From Leifsonia sp. fls2-241-R2A-40a (GTDB taxonomy: Bacteria; Actinomycetota; Actinomycetes; Actinomycetales; Microbacteriaceae), in NCBI RefSeq assembly GCF_030209575.1, contig NZ_JARVRS010000001.1, forward strand, positions 1,116,001 through 1,180,000: DNA of 64,000 bases, read 5' to 3'. The translations under genes were made by a program, and so were the position numbers. Below, one piece after another: positions 8,263 to 18,117 of the stretch; the stretch's first letter is position 1; each line of letters starts with the position of its first letter. Under the pieces are notes generated by a model. That model did not search any database. It had not been told where the DNA came from and was given only the letters and a program-made list of their open reading frames with translations.

Positions 8263-8504
8263 CGGCGCGGGGCCAGGTCGTCGCCGCGGTAGTGGCGCAG
8301 CAGCCTCCAGTTGCGGACCGCGACCTGCCCGCACACCTCCACGGTGACCAGCCCGCAGACGATCACGCCCCACGCGCGCGGGTTCTCCCCCTGGGTCGGG
8401 ATGGCGATCGCCAGCGCCACGGTGGACACCAGCGCGAGTGCGGCCAGGAGTCCGGCGATGCTCGCCATCCGCCACGCCCGCGCGCGATCCGACCGGTCTC
8501 CCAT
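8235..8504 (-). CDS. small two-span membrane protein, unknown function
   Basis: 89 aa with two hydrophobic segments, ASIAGLLAALALVSTVALAI (about 14-33) and AWGVIVCGLVTVEVCGQVAV (about 44-63), between basic ends. No family is recognised. No clear ribosome site precedes ATG 8504; the internal ATG before ASIAGLL is an alternative start. Its last codons overlap the end of the GlxA-type regulator gene on the opposite strand. Confidence 0.5.
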   Translation of the reverse strand: MGDRSDRARAWRMASIAGLLAALALVSTVALAIAIPTQGENPRAWGVIVCGLVTVEVCGQVAVRNWRLLRHYRGDDLAPRRQARAKAAR

Positions 8505-8595
8505 GCAGGGGAAGCTACTCCGCGGCGCGGGTTAACGAAAGATGAATCTCCGCCCAACGGGATGGGAACGCGTGCGGGGACCTCGCCGGACGTAG

Positions 8596-8629
8596 CGAAG
8601 CCCCCGCCCGATCCCGGGAGGGGGCTTCG
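8596..8629 (-). terminator. hairpin terminator behind csbD-like gene
   Basis: CGAAGCCCCC (8596-8605) pairs perfectly with GGGGGCTTCG (8620-8629) around a 14-nt loop, 13 nt past the stop of the CsbD-family gene. There is no T-run, which is usual for actinobacterial terminators. Confidence 0.75.
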
Positions 8630-8642
8630 TCGTAGAACGGCG

Positions 8643-8816
8643 TCAGTCCTTGAAGGCGTCCTTGATCTTCTCGCCGGCCTGCTTCACGTCGGCCTTGACC
8701 TGGTCGCCTTTGCCCTCGGCCTCGAGGCGCTCGTCTCCGGTTGCCTTACCCGTGGCCTCCTTGGCGTTGCCTCCGAGCTTCTCGCCCGCGTTCTCGATCT
8801 TGTCGTCGAGTCCCAT
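8643..8816 (-). CDS. CsbD-family stress protein
   Basis: 57 aa from ATG 8816, chosen because AAAGGAG lies at proper spacing upstream; a longer frame to 8858 lacks such a site. The sequence (MGLDDKIENAGEKLGGNAKE, then repeated Lys/Glu/Ala-rich turns ending AGEKIKDAFKD) is a textbook short CsbD-like hydrophilic protein. Members are induced by general stress in many bacteria; the molecular role is unclear. A strong hairpin follows the stop, so it is likely monocistronic. Confidence 0.88.
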   Translation of the reverse strand: MGLDDKIENAGEKLGGNAKEATGKATGDERLEAEGKGDQVKADVKQAGEKIKDAFKD

Positions 8817-8916
8817 GACGTCTCCTTTCGTCGTCCGATTCTTCTTCGACGCTCCCACCGCGGTCGCAGCGCGTCTACCCCCGACGATCCGCCTGAGAAA
8901 TCAAGCCCGAATCGGC

Positions 8917-9315
8917 TCAGGGAGCGCCGTCCGAGCGGTCGAGCGCACCGATGGCGATCGACATCCTGCCCAGGAATTCGCGGACGACGACCGCTTCGCG
9001 CTCCCCGAGGTCCCCTGCCGCCTCGAGCATCCGGCGGTGCATCGCCTCGAGGGTGTGCCGCACCTCCTCGTCGGCTCCGGGCGTCGCAATGATGACGAGG
9101 CTGCGGCGATCGGAGGGATGCGGACGGCGGGTGACCCATCCCGCGACCGTCAGCCGGTCGAGCATGACCGTCACGGACGAGGACTTCAGCTTCAGCAGCG
9201 CGCCCAGTTCGGCGGGCGTCACCGGCTCGCCTTCGGCCTGGCGTTTCAGCAGGAACCGCAGCGCACGGAGGTCGTTCTCACCCATCCGCATCGACTCGCG
9301 CGTACGCCGGCGCAT
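8917..9315 (-). CDS. MarR-family regulator, second of an in-frame tandem pair
   Basis: 132 aa from the first ATG. Winged-helix: ELGALLKLKSSSVTVMLDRLTVAGWVTRRPHPSDRR. Similarity to the upstream MarR gene begins before this ATG: the codons from 9426 to 9316 read on without a stop and include GYWYDQ and VDVLRALRDYRAAEQAM, matching YWYGDG and VDVLEAMRAYGAAESAM of the neighbour. That stretch contains no ATG, GTG or TTG and begins right after the TAA (9427-9429) of the upstream gene, in the same frame. Either the protein starts at 9315 without its first dimerisation helix, or it uses a rare start (ATC/CTG) or TAA readthrough. Confidence 0.7.
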   Translation of the reverse strand: MRRRTRESMRMGENDLRALRFLLKRQAEGEPVTPAELGALLKLKSSSVTVMLDRLTVAGWVTRRPHPSDRRSLVIIATPGADEEVRHTLEAMHRRMLEAAGDLGEREAVVVREFLGRMSIAIGALDRSDGAP

Positions 9316-9426
9316 CGCCTGCTCGGCCGCGCGGTAGTCGCGCAGCGCCCTCAGGACGTCAACGGTGTGCGGGTCCGCCTGGTCGTACCAGTAGCCCTCG
9401 TCGGTCTGTGCTTCGATACGGCGATT

Positions 9427-9981
9427 TTACGTGCTGCGCCGTGTGCGCTCGCGGTGAGGGTTCGGCCGGCCCGACCGCTCGGTCGCGTCGATGCGGTCGA
9501 CGGCGTCGCGCATCCGGTGCAGGAAATCGACGACCACCGCCGCGTCGGCGGCGTCGAGCGAGACCGCGACCTCGACCAGTTCCTCGCGGACGTCCGCCAG
9601 GATCGCGCGCTGCAACTGATCTTCCGGCACCGCGGGCACGACGATCAGGGCGCGGCGGTCGAAGGGACTCGCCTCGCGGCGGATGTGCCCGGCCCGCTCC
9701 AGACGGTCGAGCAGCGCGGTGACCGATGAGCTCTGGATGCCGAGGTATTCGGCGAGTTCCTTGGGGCCGACCGAGCGGCCGGCCTGCTGGGCCCGGAGGA
9801 GATAACGCATCGCCGAGACGTCGTTCTCGCTCATCCGCAGCACTCCCTCGGAGCGCCTCCGCATGGCGGACTCAGCGGCGCCATAAGCGCGCATCGCCTC
9901 GAGCACGTCGACGGCCGGGGAACGGTTCTCGCCGTCGCCGTACCAGTAGTGGCGCGCCGATCCCTCGTTCTCGGACGTCAT
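9427..9981 (-). CDS. MarR-family regulator, first of an in-frame tandem pair
   Basis: 184 aa from ATG 9981, which overlaps the stop of the preceding small gene (ATGA). The N-terminal helix region is YWYGDGENRSPAVDVLEAMRAYG. The winged helix is ELAEYLGIQSSSVTALLDRLERAGHIRREASPFDRR, and a dimerisation helix follows (VVVDFLHRMRDAVDRID). The C-terminal tail is Arg-rich (NPHRERTRRST). The next MarR gene follows in the same frame after a single TAA. Likely autoregulates through sites upstream of the small gene at 10310. Confidence 0.85.
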   Translation of the reverse strand: MTSENEGSARHYWYGDGENRSPAVDVLEAMRAYGAAESAMRRRSEGVLRMSENDVSAMRYLLRAQQAGRSVGPKELAEYLGIQSSSVTALLDRLERAGHIRREASPFDRRALIVVPAVPEDQLQRAILADVREELVEVAVSLDAADAAVVVDFLHRMRDAVDRIDATERSGRPNPHRERTRRST

Positions 9982-10310
9982 GCGCTTCTGGCCGTCGAAG
10001 CATCCCGGGGGTCGAGGGTCGATTGGCCGGGCTCGGGCGTCAGCAGCAGTCCGTTCGGCCGGTGCGTTCCATCCATGAGCACCTCGAGCCACTCCCGGTT
10101 CAGCGGCGCGATGGCCCCCTCGTCGTACCGGAACCGGATCGGGAAGCCGTTGTCGACCCAGATCGTCTCGCGGCCACCGTCGTCCTCGCGGATCCAGCTC
10201 AGCGCGAAGGACTCGCGCCGACGGAGTTTGCTCGTGATCACGACCTGGAGGTGCGCGAGCGTGCGATCGCTGAAGTCGTAGTCGGCACCCCCGTAGCTGA
10301 GCACTGCCAC
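9978..10310 (-). CDS. small conserved actinobacterial protein (DUF7882-like)
   Basis: 110 aa from GTG 10310, preceded by GGGGAGAC. The sequence (MAVLSYGGADYDFSDRTLAH, then KLRRRESFALSW, NREWLEVLMD, LLTPEPG) resembles a short protein common in Microbacteriaceae that is often mislabelled as an ATP-dependent DNA ligase; I recall it as DUF7882 but could not check. It has no ligase motif. It heads a coupled operon with two MarR genes, overlapping the first by 4 nt, so its level is probably set by them. Function unknown. Confidence 0.65.
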   Translation of the reverse strand: MAVLSYGGADYDFSDRTLAHLQVVITSKLRRRESFALSWIREDDGGRETIWVDNGFPIRFRYDEGAIAPLNREWLEVLMDGTHRPNGLLLTPEPGQSTLDPRDASTARSA

Positions 10311-10358
10311 GTCCGTCTCCCCCTCGGGCTAACCGCATCCTTGTCCAGCGGATATGTA

Positions 10359-10396
10359 GTTAGTCTAACCGTATAGCTCGTCTGTCTAGCAATACG
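10359..10396. promoter_or_regulatory. candidate MarR operators
   Basis: Upstream of the small gene at 10310 lies the dyad GTTAG-T-CTAAC (10359-10369). Directly next to it is an imperfect inverted repeat with arms CGTATAGCT (10370-10378) and AGCAATACG (10388-10396). TTAG/CTAA dyads are typical MarR-family sites. They also lie 50-87 nt upstream of treY on the other strand, so both genes could be affected. Confidence 0.45.
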
Positions 10397-10445
10397 ATCG
10401 ACGCGGGATTTCAAGGCCTTCTGAGCGCCCGTCCCCTCCCCCACA

Positions 10446-12710
10446 ATGAACGCTGTGAGCACCTACCGACTGCAGATCTCCCCCGACTTCACTTTGCGCG
10501 ACGCGATGCAGGTGCTCGACCACATCCAGCGCCTCGGCGCGGACTGGGTCTACCTGTCGCCGCTGCTCGAGGCAGAGCCGGGGTCGATGCACGGCTACGA
10601 CGTCGTCGACCACGGCCGTGTCGACGCCTCGCGAGGCGGCCCGGAGGCGCTCCAGGAGTTCTCCGACGCCGCGCACGAGCGCGGCCTCAAGGTCCTCGTC
10701 GACATCGTGCCCAACCACATGGGCGTCGCCACCCCTGCCCTCAATGCCTGGTGGTGGGATGTGCTCGCTCACGGCACCGAGTCGCGCTTCGCGTCGTACT
10801 TCGACATCGACTGGGAGTTCGGCCACGGCCGGCTGCGACTCCCCATCCTCGGCGACGGCCCCGACGAGGAGGACGCGCTCCGCATCGAGGACGGCGAGCT
10901 CCGGTACTACGACCACCGGTTCCCGATCGCCCCGGGGACGGGCGAGGGCACCCCGAAGGAGGTGCACGCGCGGCAACACTACGAGCTCATGTCGTGGCGA
11001 CGCGCCGACGCCGAACTGAACTACCGCCGCTTCTTCGCGGTCACGACGCTGGCCGGCCTGCGCGTCGAGGACCAGCAGGTCTTCGACGACAGCCACCGTG
11101 AGATCGGCCGCTGGGTGCACGAGGGCCTGGTCGACGGCGTCCGGGTCGACCACCCGGACGGCCTCCGCGACCCGGGCCAGTACCTGGAGCGCCTGCGCGC
11201 ACTCGCCGGGGATGCGCCCATCTGGGTCGAGAAGATCATCGAGGGCGACGAGCGGATGCCCGACTGGCCCGTCCAGGGCACCACCGGCTACGACGCGCTC
11301 GGCGTCATCGACCGCGTCTTCGTCGACCCGTCCGGCGAAGGCCCGCTGACCGCACTCGCCGGGGAGATCGACGAACGCGAGGAGAGCCAGGACTGGGTGG
11401 AGCTGATGCACCGCCGCAAGCGCGCTATGGCCGACAGCATCCTGCGCTCCGAAGTGCTGCGCGTCGTCCGCGAGCTCGGCGAGGGCACCGACGAGGAGAC
11501 GGCCGATGCGGTCGCCGAGCTCGCCGCCTGGTTCCCCGTCTATCGCAGCTACCTGCCCTACGGCACCGAGTACCTGGAGGAGGCGCGCCTCGCGGCGGCG
11601 GAGTCGCGCCCGGACCTCGTCCCGGTGATCGAGCGGATCACCGACCGGCTGGGCGACCGGTTCGAGCAGACCACCGGAGCCATCATGGCGAAGGGCGTCG
11701 AGGACAACGCCTTCTACCGCTTCACGCGGCTGGTCTCCCTCACGGAGGTCGGCGGCGATCCGTCGGAGTTCGCCCTCTCGCCGGAGGAGTTCCACCGCCG
11801 TCAGGAGGACCGCCTGCAGCGCCTCCCCGAGTCGATGACCGTCCTCTCCACGCACGACACCAAGCGCGGAGAGGACACGCGGGCGCGCATCCACGTGCTC
11901 GCCGAGCTGCCCGGACGCTGGGAGCGGTTCCTGCGGACCGTGCGCGAGCGCGTCGGCTTCGGCGACGGATCCCTGGAGAACCTGCTCTGGCAGTCGGTCG
12001 TCGGCGCGTGGCCCGCGTCGCGCGAACGCCTGCAGGCCTATGCCCTGAAGGCGGCGCGGGAGGCGGGCGCGTCCACCGGCTGGACGGACCCCGACGAGGA
12101 GTTCGAGGCGCGCATGGCCGCGGCGATCGACGCCGCCTTCGACGACGAGCGCGTCCGGGCCGAGGTGGAGGCGCTGGCCGCCGTCATCGAGGCTCCGGGT
12201 GCGAGCAACGGCCTCGGCGCGAAGCTGCTGCAGCTGACCGCGCCGGGCATCCCGGACGTCTACCAGGGCTCCGAGCGCTGGGAGCGGTCGCTGGTCGACC
12301 CGGACAACCGCCGCCCGGTCGAGTTCGACGCGGCCGCCGCCCTCCTCGCGCACATCGACGAGGGATGGATCCCCGAGATCGACTCGTCCGGCGCCGCCAA
12401 GGAGCTGGTCACCGCCAAGGCACTCCGCCTCCGGCGCGACCGCCCCGAGCTGTTCACCGGGTACCGGCCCGTCTACGCCGCAGGCTCGCGGGCCGGCCAC
12501 CTGGTCGCCTTCGACCGCGGCGGCGCCGTCGCGCTCGCCACTCGGCTTCCCGTCGGCCTGTCCGCCACCGGCGGCTGGGCGGACACCACGGTCGACCTCG
12601 GCGAGGAACCGCTGCGCGACGAGCTCACCGGCCGCGAGCACCGGGGCCGCGTCTCTCTCGCCTCGGTCTTCGAGACCTACCCGGTCGCACTCCTGGCGGT
12701 CGCACGATGA
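10446..12710 (+). CDS. treY: malto-oligosyltrehalose synthase
   Basis: 754 aa, the usual length for TreY. This GH13 enzyme converts the reducing-end alpha-1,4 bond of a malto-oligosaccharide into the alpha,alpha-1,1 bond of trehalose. The N-terminus [16 protein letters not shown] and the early [19 protein letters not shown] are diagnostic. GH13 regions visible are [22 protein letters not shown] (nucleophile Asp), KIIEGDE (acid Glu) and [20 protein letters not shown] at 10455 is an alternative start. treZ overlaps its stop by 4 nt. Together they release trehalose from glycogen-derived chains. Confidence 0.96.
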   Translation: MNAVSTYRLQISPDFTLRDAMQVLDHIQRLGADWVYLSPLLEAEPGSMHGYDVVDHGRVDASRGGPEALQEFSDAAHERGLKVLVDIVPNHMGVATPALNAWWWDVLAHGTESRFASYFDIDWEFGHGRLRLPILGDGPDEEDALRIEDGELRYYDHRFPIAPGTGEGTPKEVHARQHYELMSWRRADAELNYRRFFAVTTLAGLRVEDQQVFDDSHREIGRWVHEGLVDGVRVDHPDGLRDPGQYLERLRALAGDAPIWVEKIIEGDERMPDWPVQGTTGYDALGVIDRVFVDPSGEGPLTALAGEIDEREESQDWVELMHRRKRAMADSILRSEVLRVVRELGEGTDEETADAVAELAAWFPVYRSYLPYGTEYLEEARLAAAESRPDLVPVIERITDRLGDRFEQTTGAIMAKGVEDNAFYRFTRLVSLTEVGGDPSEFALSPEEFHRRQEDRLQRLPESMTVLSTHDTKRGEDTRARIHVLAELPGRWERFLRTVRERVGFGDGSLENLLWQSVVGAWPASRERLQAYALKAAREAGASTGWTDPDEEFEARMAAAIDAAFDDERVRAEVEALAAVIEAPGASNGLGAKLLQLTAPGIPDVYQGSERWERSLVDPDNRRPVEFDAAAALLAHIDEGWIPEIDSSGAAKELVTAKALRLRRDRPELFTGYRPVYAAGSRAGHLVAFDRGGAVALATRLPVGLSATGGWADTTVDLGEEPLRDELTGREHRGRVSLASVFETYPVALLAVAR

Positions 12711-14413
12711 CCGGCGCGTGGGGCGACCGCCGCTTCCCGGTCTGGGCTCCTCGGGCCCGATCGGTGGATGTCGTGCTCGACGGCATCGGCACCTTCCCGC
12801 TGACCCCCGTCCCGGCGACGGACGCGAGCCCGACCGGCGGCTGGTGGGAGCTGGCCGAGCACCCCGAGCTGCCCGACCGTCCCCTCGACTACGGCTTCGT
12901 CGTCGACGGCGAAGGACCCTTCCCGGATCCGCGCTCGCTGCGCCAGCCGAACGGCGTGCACGAGTTGAGCCGCGAGTTCGACCCCCGCGCCCGCGAGTGG
13001 GCGGACGGCGGATGGGAGGGACGCGACCTCACGGGCACGGTCATCTACGAGCTGCACATCGGCACCTTCACCCCCGAAGGCACCCTGGATGCGGCACTCG
13101 GGCGTCTCGATCACCTGATCGACCTCGGCGTGGACGCGATCGAGCTGCTCCCGGTCAACGCCTTCAACGGGACCCACAACTGGGGCTACGACGGCGTGCT
13201 CTGGTACGCCGTCCAGGAGCAGTACGGAGGACCGGAGGCCTACCAGCGCTTCGTCGAGGCGTGCCACCAGCGCGGGCTGGCCGTGATCCAGGACGTCGTC
13301 TACAACCACCTCGGCCCGAGCGGCAACTACCTGCCGAAGTTCGGCCCCTACCTCGGGGAGGGCAGGAGCACCTGGGGCGTCTCGGTGAACCTCGACGGTC
13401 CGTCCTCCGACGAGGTGCGGCGGTACATCCTCGACAACGCCGAGTACTGGCTTCGCGAGATGCATGTCGACGGGCTGCGACTGGATGCGGTGCACGCCCT
13501 GCACGACGCCGGCGCGACCCACCTCCTCGAGCAGCTCGCCGTGCTGGCCGACGAACTCGCCGGCGAGACCGGCCGCGCCCGCACGCTGATCGCCGAGAGC
13601 GACCTCAACGACCCCGAGCTGATCCGCACCCGCTCGCACCACGGCTACGGACTGCACGCCCAGTGGGACGACGATGTGCACCACAGCATCCATGCCAACC
13701 TGACGGGCGAGGACACCGGGTACTACGCGGACTTCGCCCGGCCGGAAGCACTCGTGAAGGTGTTCCAGCGCGGGTTCTTCCACGACGGCACCTGGTCGAG
13801 CTTCCGCGAGCGCCACCACGGGCGCCCGCTCGACGGCGACATCCCGTTCACGCGCCTCGTCGCATTCAGCCAGGATCACGACCAGATCGGGAACCGGGCC
13901 GCCGGCGACCGCCTCACGGCGACCCTCGACCCTGGCCGTCTCGCCGTCGCCGCCACGCTGACGCTGCTCGGCCCGTTCACCCCGATGCTCTTCATGGGCG
14001 AGGAGTGGGCGGCGACCACTCCGTGGCAGTTCTTCACCTCCCATCCGGAGCCCGAACTCGGGAAGGCGACGGCGGAGGGCCGCATCGAGGAGTTCGCCCG
14101 GATGGGCTGGGACCCCGCCATCGTCCCCGACCCGCAGGACCCGGAGACCTTCCAGCGCTCGAAGCTCGACTGGTCGGAGCCGGATCGCCCCGGGAACGCC
14201 CGGATGCTCGACTGGTACCGCGCGCTGACCGCTCTGCGACGCACGCTCCCGGCGGATGCGCGGGCGACAGACGTCGCCTACACCGACGGCGTCTTCCGCT
14301 TCCAGCGCGGCGGCCTGCTCGTGGAGGTGAGCCTCTCCGGCAGCGGCCTCGGCACCGCGCCGTCCGACGCGGTCGCCGCCTTCGGCGAGGCCGTGCGGGT
14401 GACGCGGGCATAA
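12707..14413 (+). CDS. treZ: malto-oligosyltrehalose trehalohydrolase
   Basis: 568 aa from ATG 12707, overlapping the treY stop (ATGA). An N-terminal beta-sandwich ([17 protein letters not shown]) precedes the GH13 barrel: [25 protein letters not shown] (nucleophile Asp), [12 protein letters not shown] (acid Glu) and [11 protein letters not shown] (transition-state Asp). It hydrolyses the alpha-1,4 bond next to the terminal trehalose made by TreY, releasing free trehalose. The gene ends just before a toxin-antitoxin pair that separates it from glgX. Confidence 0.96.
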   Translation: MTGAWGDRRFPVWAPRARSVDVVLDGIGTFPLTPVPATDASPTGGWWELAEHPELPDRPLDYGFVVDGEGPFPDPRSLRQPNGVHELSREFDPRAREWADGGWEGRDLTGTVIYELHIGTFTPEGTLDAALGRLDHLIDLGVDAIELLPVNAFNGTHNWGYDGVLWYAVQEQYGGPEAYQRFVEACHQRGLAVIQDVVYNHLGPSGNYLPKFGPYLGEGRSTWGVSVNLDGPSSDEVRRYILDNAEYWLREMHVDGLRLDAVHALHDAGATHLLEQLAVLADELAGETGRARTLIAESDLNDPELIRTRSHHGYGLHAQWDDDVHHSIHANLTGEDTGYYADFARPEALVKVFQRGFFHDGTWSSFRERHHGRPLDGDIPFTRLVAFSQDHDQIGNRAAGDRLTATLDPGRLAVAATLTLLGPFTPMLFMGEEWAATTPWQFFTSHPEPELGKATAEGRIEEFARMGWDPAIVPDPQDPETFQRSKLDWSEPDRPGNARMLDWYRALTALRRTLPADARATDVAYTDGVFRFQRGGLLVEVSLSGSGLGTAPSDAVAAFGEAVRVTRA

Positions 14414-14419
14414 TCAACC

Positions 14420-14448
14420 GTATATACTGTTAATTCTCCGGTATATAC
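14420..14448. promoter_or_regulatory. paired GTATATAC boxes upstream of toxin-antitoxin genes
   Basis: The 8-nt palindrome GTATATAC occurs at 14420-14427 and 14441-14448, 21 nt apart (two helical turns), each in a similar context (CCGTATATACTG and CGGTATATACACTG). They lie just upstream of the antitoxin. Such spaced palindromes fit an autoregulatory operator, and the AT-rich bases could also supply the -10 element. Confidence 0.6.
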
Positions 14449-14466
14449 ACTGAGGAGATGACTCTG

Positions 14467-14685
14467 ATGGCAGTACCTGCTCGCAGCAAGAAGCTCATTT
14501 CTTTCCGCGAGGACCAGGTCGAGGCACTGACCGCGATCGCTACGGACACGCACAGCAACTTCACCGCGACGGTACTCGATGCCGTCGACGCGTACATCGC
14601 TGCCCACGACCGCACGACGCAGCAGATGATCGACCGCGTCGTCAGCCAGAATTCGGGTCTCCTCGAACGACTCCGCGACGCTTGA
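14467..14685 (+). CDS. antitoxin of a Phd/Doc-like pair
   Basis: 72 aa starting at ATG 14467. An in-frame ATG at 14458 directly abuts GAGGAG (14452-14457), which leaves no spacer, while 14467 has a 9-nt spacer, so 14467 is preferred. The N-terminal half (SKKLISFREDQVEALTAIA) looks like a ribbon-helix-helix DNA-binding segment. The C-terminal half (DAVDAYIAAHDRTTQQMIDR and on) is a charged helix of the kind that caps the toxin. It overlaps the Doc-like gene by 4 nt. Base composition looks less GC-rich than the flanking glycogen genes. Confidence 0.75.
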   Translation: MAVPARSKKLISFREDQVEALTAIATDTHSNFTATVLDAVDAYIAAHDRTTQQMIDRVVSQNSGLLERLRDA

Positions 14686-15074
14686 GCATCCGCTACGTCA
14701 CTCTCGAGGAGTCGCTTCTGGTGATCCGAACCGTGCACGGTGATGAGCCCCTGAAGTTCGTCCGCGACACGGTCCTCCTCCAGTCCGCTTTGGAGAGGCC
14801 TGCCGCCACCCTCTTCGGTCTCGACGCCTACCCGGATGTGTACGCCAAAGGAGCCGCGCTGCTTCATTCGGTCCTGCGCAACCATGCACTGCTCGACGGC
14901 AACAAGCGCACAGGCTGGATCCTGTGCGTCCTCTTCTTCACGATCAACGGGTACGACGAGCGTTATGACGAGGATGCGATGTTCGACTTCGTACTGGCCG
15001 TCGCTGCGGGCGATATCGAGGACATCGGCGAGATCGCACGTCGCCTGTCTTCCTGGTTCCAGCCCCGCGTCTAA
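14682..15074 (+). CDS. Fic/DOC-family toxin (death-on-curing type)
   Basis: 130 aa from TTG 14682, whose TTGA overlaps the antitoxin stop. The Fic signature is present as HALLDGNKRTG near residue 69, with the catalytic His, the acidic residue and the GNKR anion-binding loop intact. Length matches Doc, which inactivates translation factor EF-Tu by phosphorylation. The upstream LERPAATLFGLDAYPDVYAKGAALL region is typical of Doc proteins. The pair lies between treZ and glgX, genes that are usually adjacent in related genomes, which suggests insertion. Confidence 0.88.
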   Translation: MSIRYVTLEESLLVIRTVHGDEPLKFVRDTVLLQSALERPAATLFGLDAYPDVYAKGAALLHSVLRNHALLDGNKRTGWILCVLFFTINGYDERYDEDAMFDFVLAVAAGDIEDIGEIARRLSSWFQPRV

Positions 15075-15155
15075 CGTCCCGCCGCCTCCCTGTCAATGCC
15101 TGGAGGACGGCCCCACTCCCCGGTATCGTGGCGGTCTACCCGAATCGGAGGCACC

Positions 15156-15226
15156 GTGCCTAAGCCCTGCCCCCGGCCCCACCGCCGGACCACCCCCAGC
15201 GCCACCGTCCAGCGGGGGTCTTCCCT

Positions 15227-15230
<4 letters not shown>
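15156..15230 (+). CDS. possible 24-codon leader peptide coupled to glgX
   Basis: GTG 15156 has GGAGG (15147-15151) at a 4-nt spacing, the best ribosome site near glgX. Its frame runs 24 codons (MPKPCPRPHRRTTPS and on, rich in Pro, Arg and Thr) and ends in a TGA that overlaps the glgX GTG (GTGA). This is the same coupling seen between real genes in this window. The peptide has no recognisable function. It may be a translated leader that controls glgX initiation, or a chance frame. Confidence 0.45.
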
Positions 15231-17262
<2,032 letters not shown>

Positions 17263-17263
<1 letters not shown>

Positions 17264-18117
17264 TGGCCGAGTCGACCATCCCAGCACTGCTCGGGCGGTA
17301 CCGCCCGCAGCATGTGATCGGCCGCGGCGGTGAGGCGAGCATCTTCCGCGCCACCGACGAGCTGCTCGGCCGGGAGGTCGCCATCAAGCTCTACCGCGCG
17401 GGCGGTGAGGAGGAGATGGCCCAGTACCGCACGGAGCAGGCGGCCCTGGCCAAGCTCAGCCACCACGGCATCGTCTCGCTGATCGACGCCGGGATCGACT
17501 ACACGTCGCCCAAGGACCCGCGCCCGTTCCTGATCATGGAGCTGGTCTCGGGCACCGACCTCGCGACCGCGCTGGCCCAGCGGGAACTGACCCTCGAGGA
17601 GATCGCCGAAGTCGCCTACGACATCTCCGAGGCGCTCGAATACGTTCATGCGAACGGAGTCGTGCACCGCGACATCAAGCCCTCGAACATCATGCTGGTC
17701 TCCTACGGCACCACGACGTTCCGGGCCCGGGCGCGCCTCACGGACTTCGGCATCGCCAGCGGCATCGCCGGTGCGCCGACGCAGCTCGACGAGGGCAAGA
17801 CGACCGGCACGGCCGCCTACCTGAGCCCCGAGCAGGCCTTGCGTCAACCGGCCACGTCGGCGAGCGACATCTACTCGCTGGGGCTGGTGCTGCTGGAGTG
17901 CTTCACCCGCTCGGTGGCGTACCCCGGCCCCGCCGTCGAGTCGGCCATGGCCCGCCTGGAGCACGAGCCGCCGGTCCCCGACGGTCTCCCGGACAGCTGG
18001 AGCGACATCCTCCACGCCATGACGGCGAGCGACCCGGCCGCTCGCCCCACCGCGGAGCAGCTGACACCGAAGTTCCGCGAGGCGGTCATCGTGGCGGCCG
18101 GTCTGCAGCGGGTGTGA
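17263..18117 (+). CDS. soluble Hanks-type serine/threonine protein kinase
   Basis: 284 aa, essentially only a kinase domain. The Gly-rich loop VIGRGGEASIFRA is near residue 18, catalytic Lys42 is in VAIKLY, HRDIKPSN carries Asp137, and the DFG motif with Asp161 is DFGIASG. The activation segment ends GTAAYLSPEQ. No transmembrane or PASTA region follows, unlike PknB-type kinases, so it acts in the cytosol. It overlaps both neighbours, glgX and the GH15 gene, so it is made together with them. It may phosphorylate enzymes of glycogen or trehalose turnover, which is inference from the operon. Confidence 0.93.

Noticed and set aside
10386-12641. 751-codon minus-strand frame opposite treY
   Set aside because: Exact antisense of a complete GH13 enzyme; Arg/Glu/Val-rich shadow composition.
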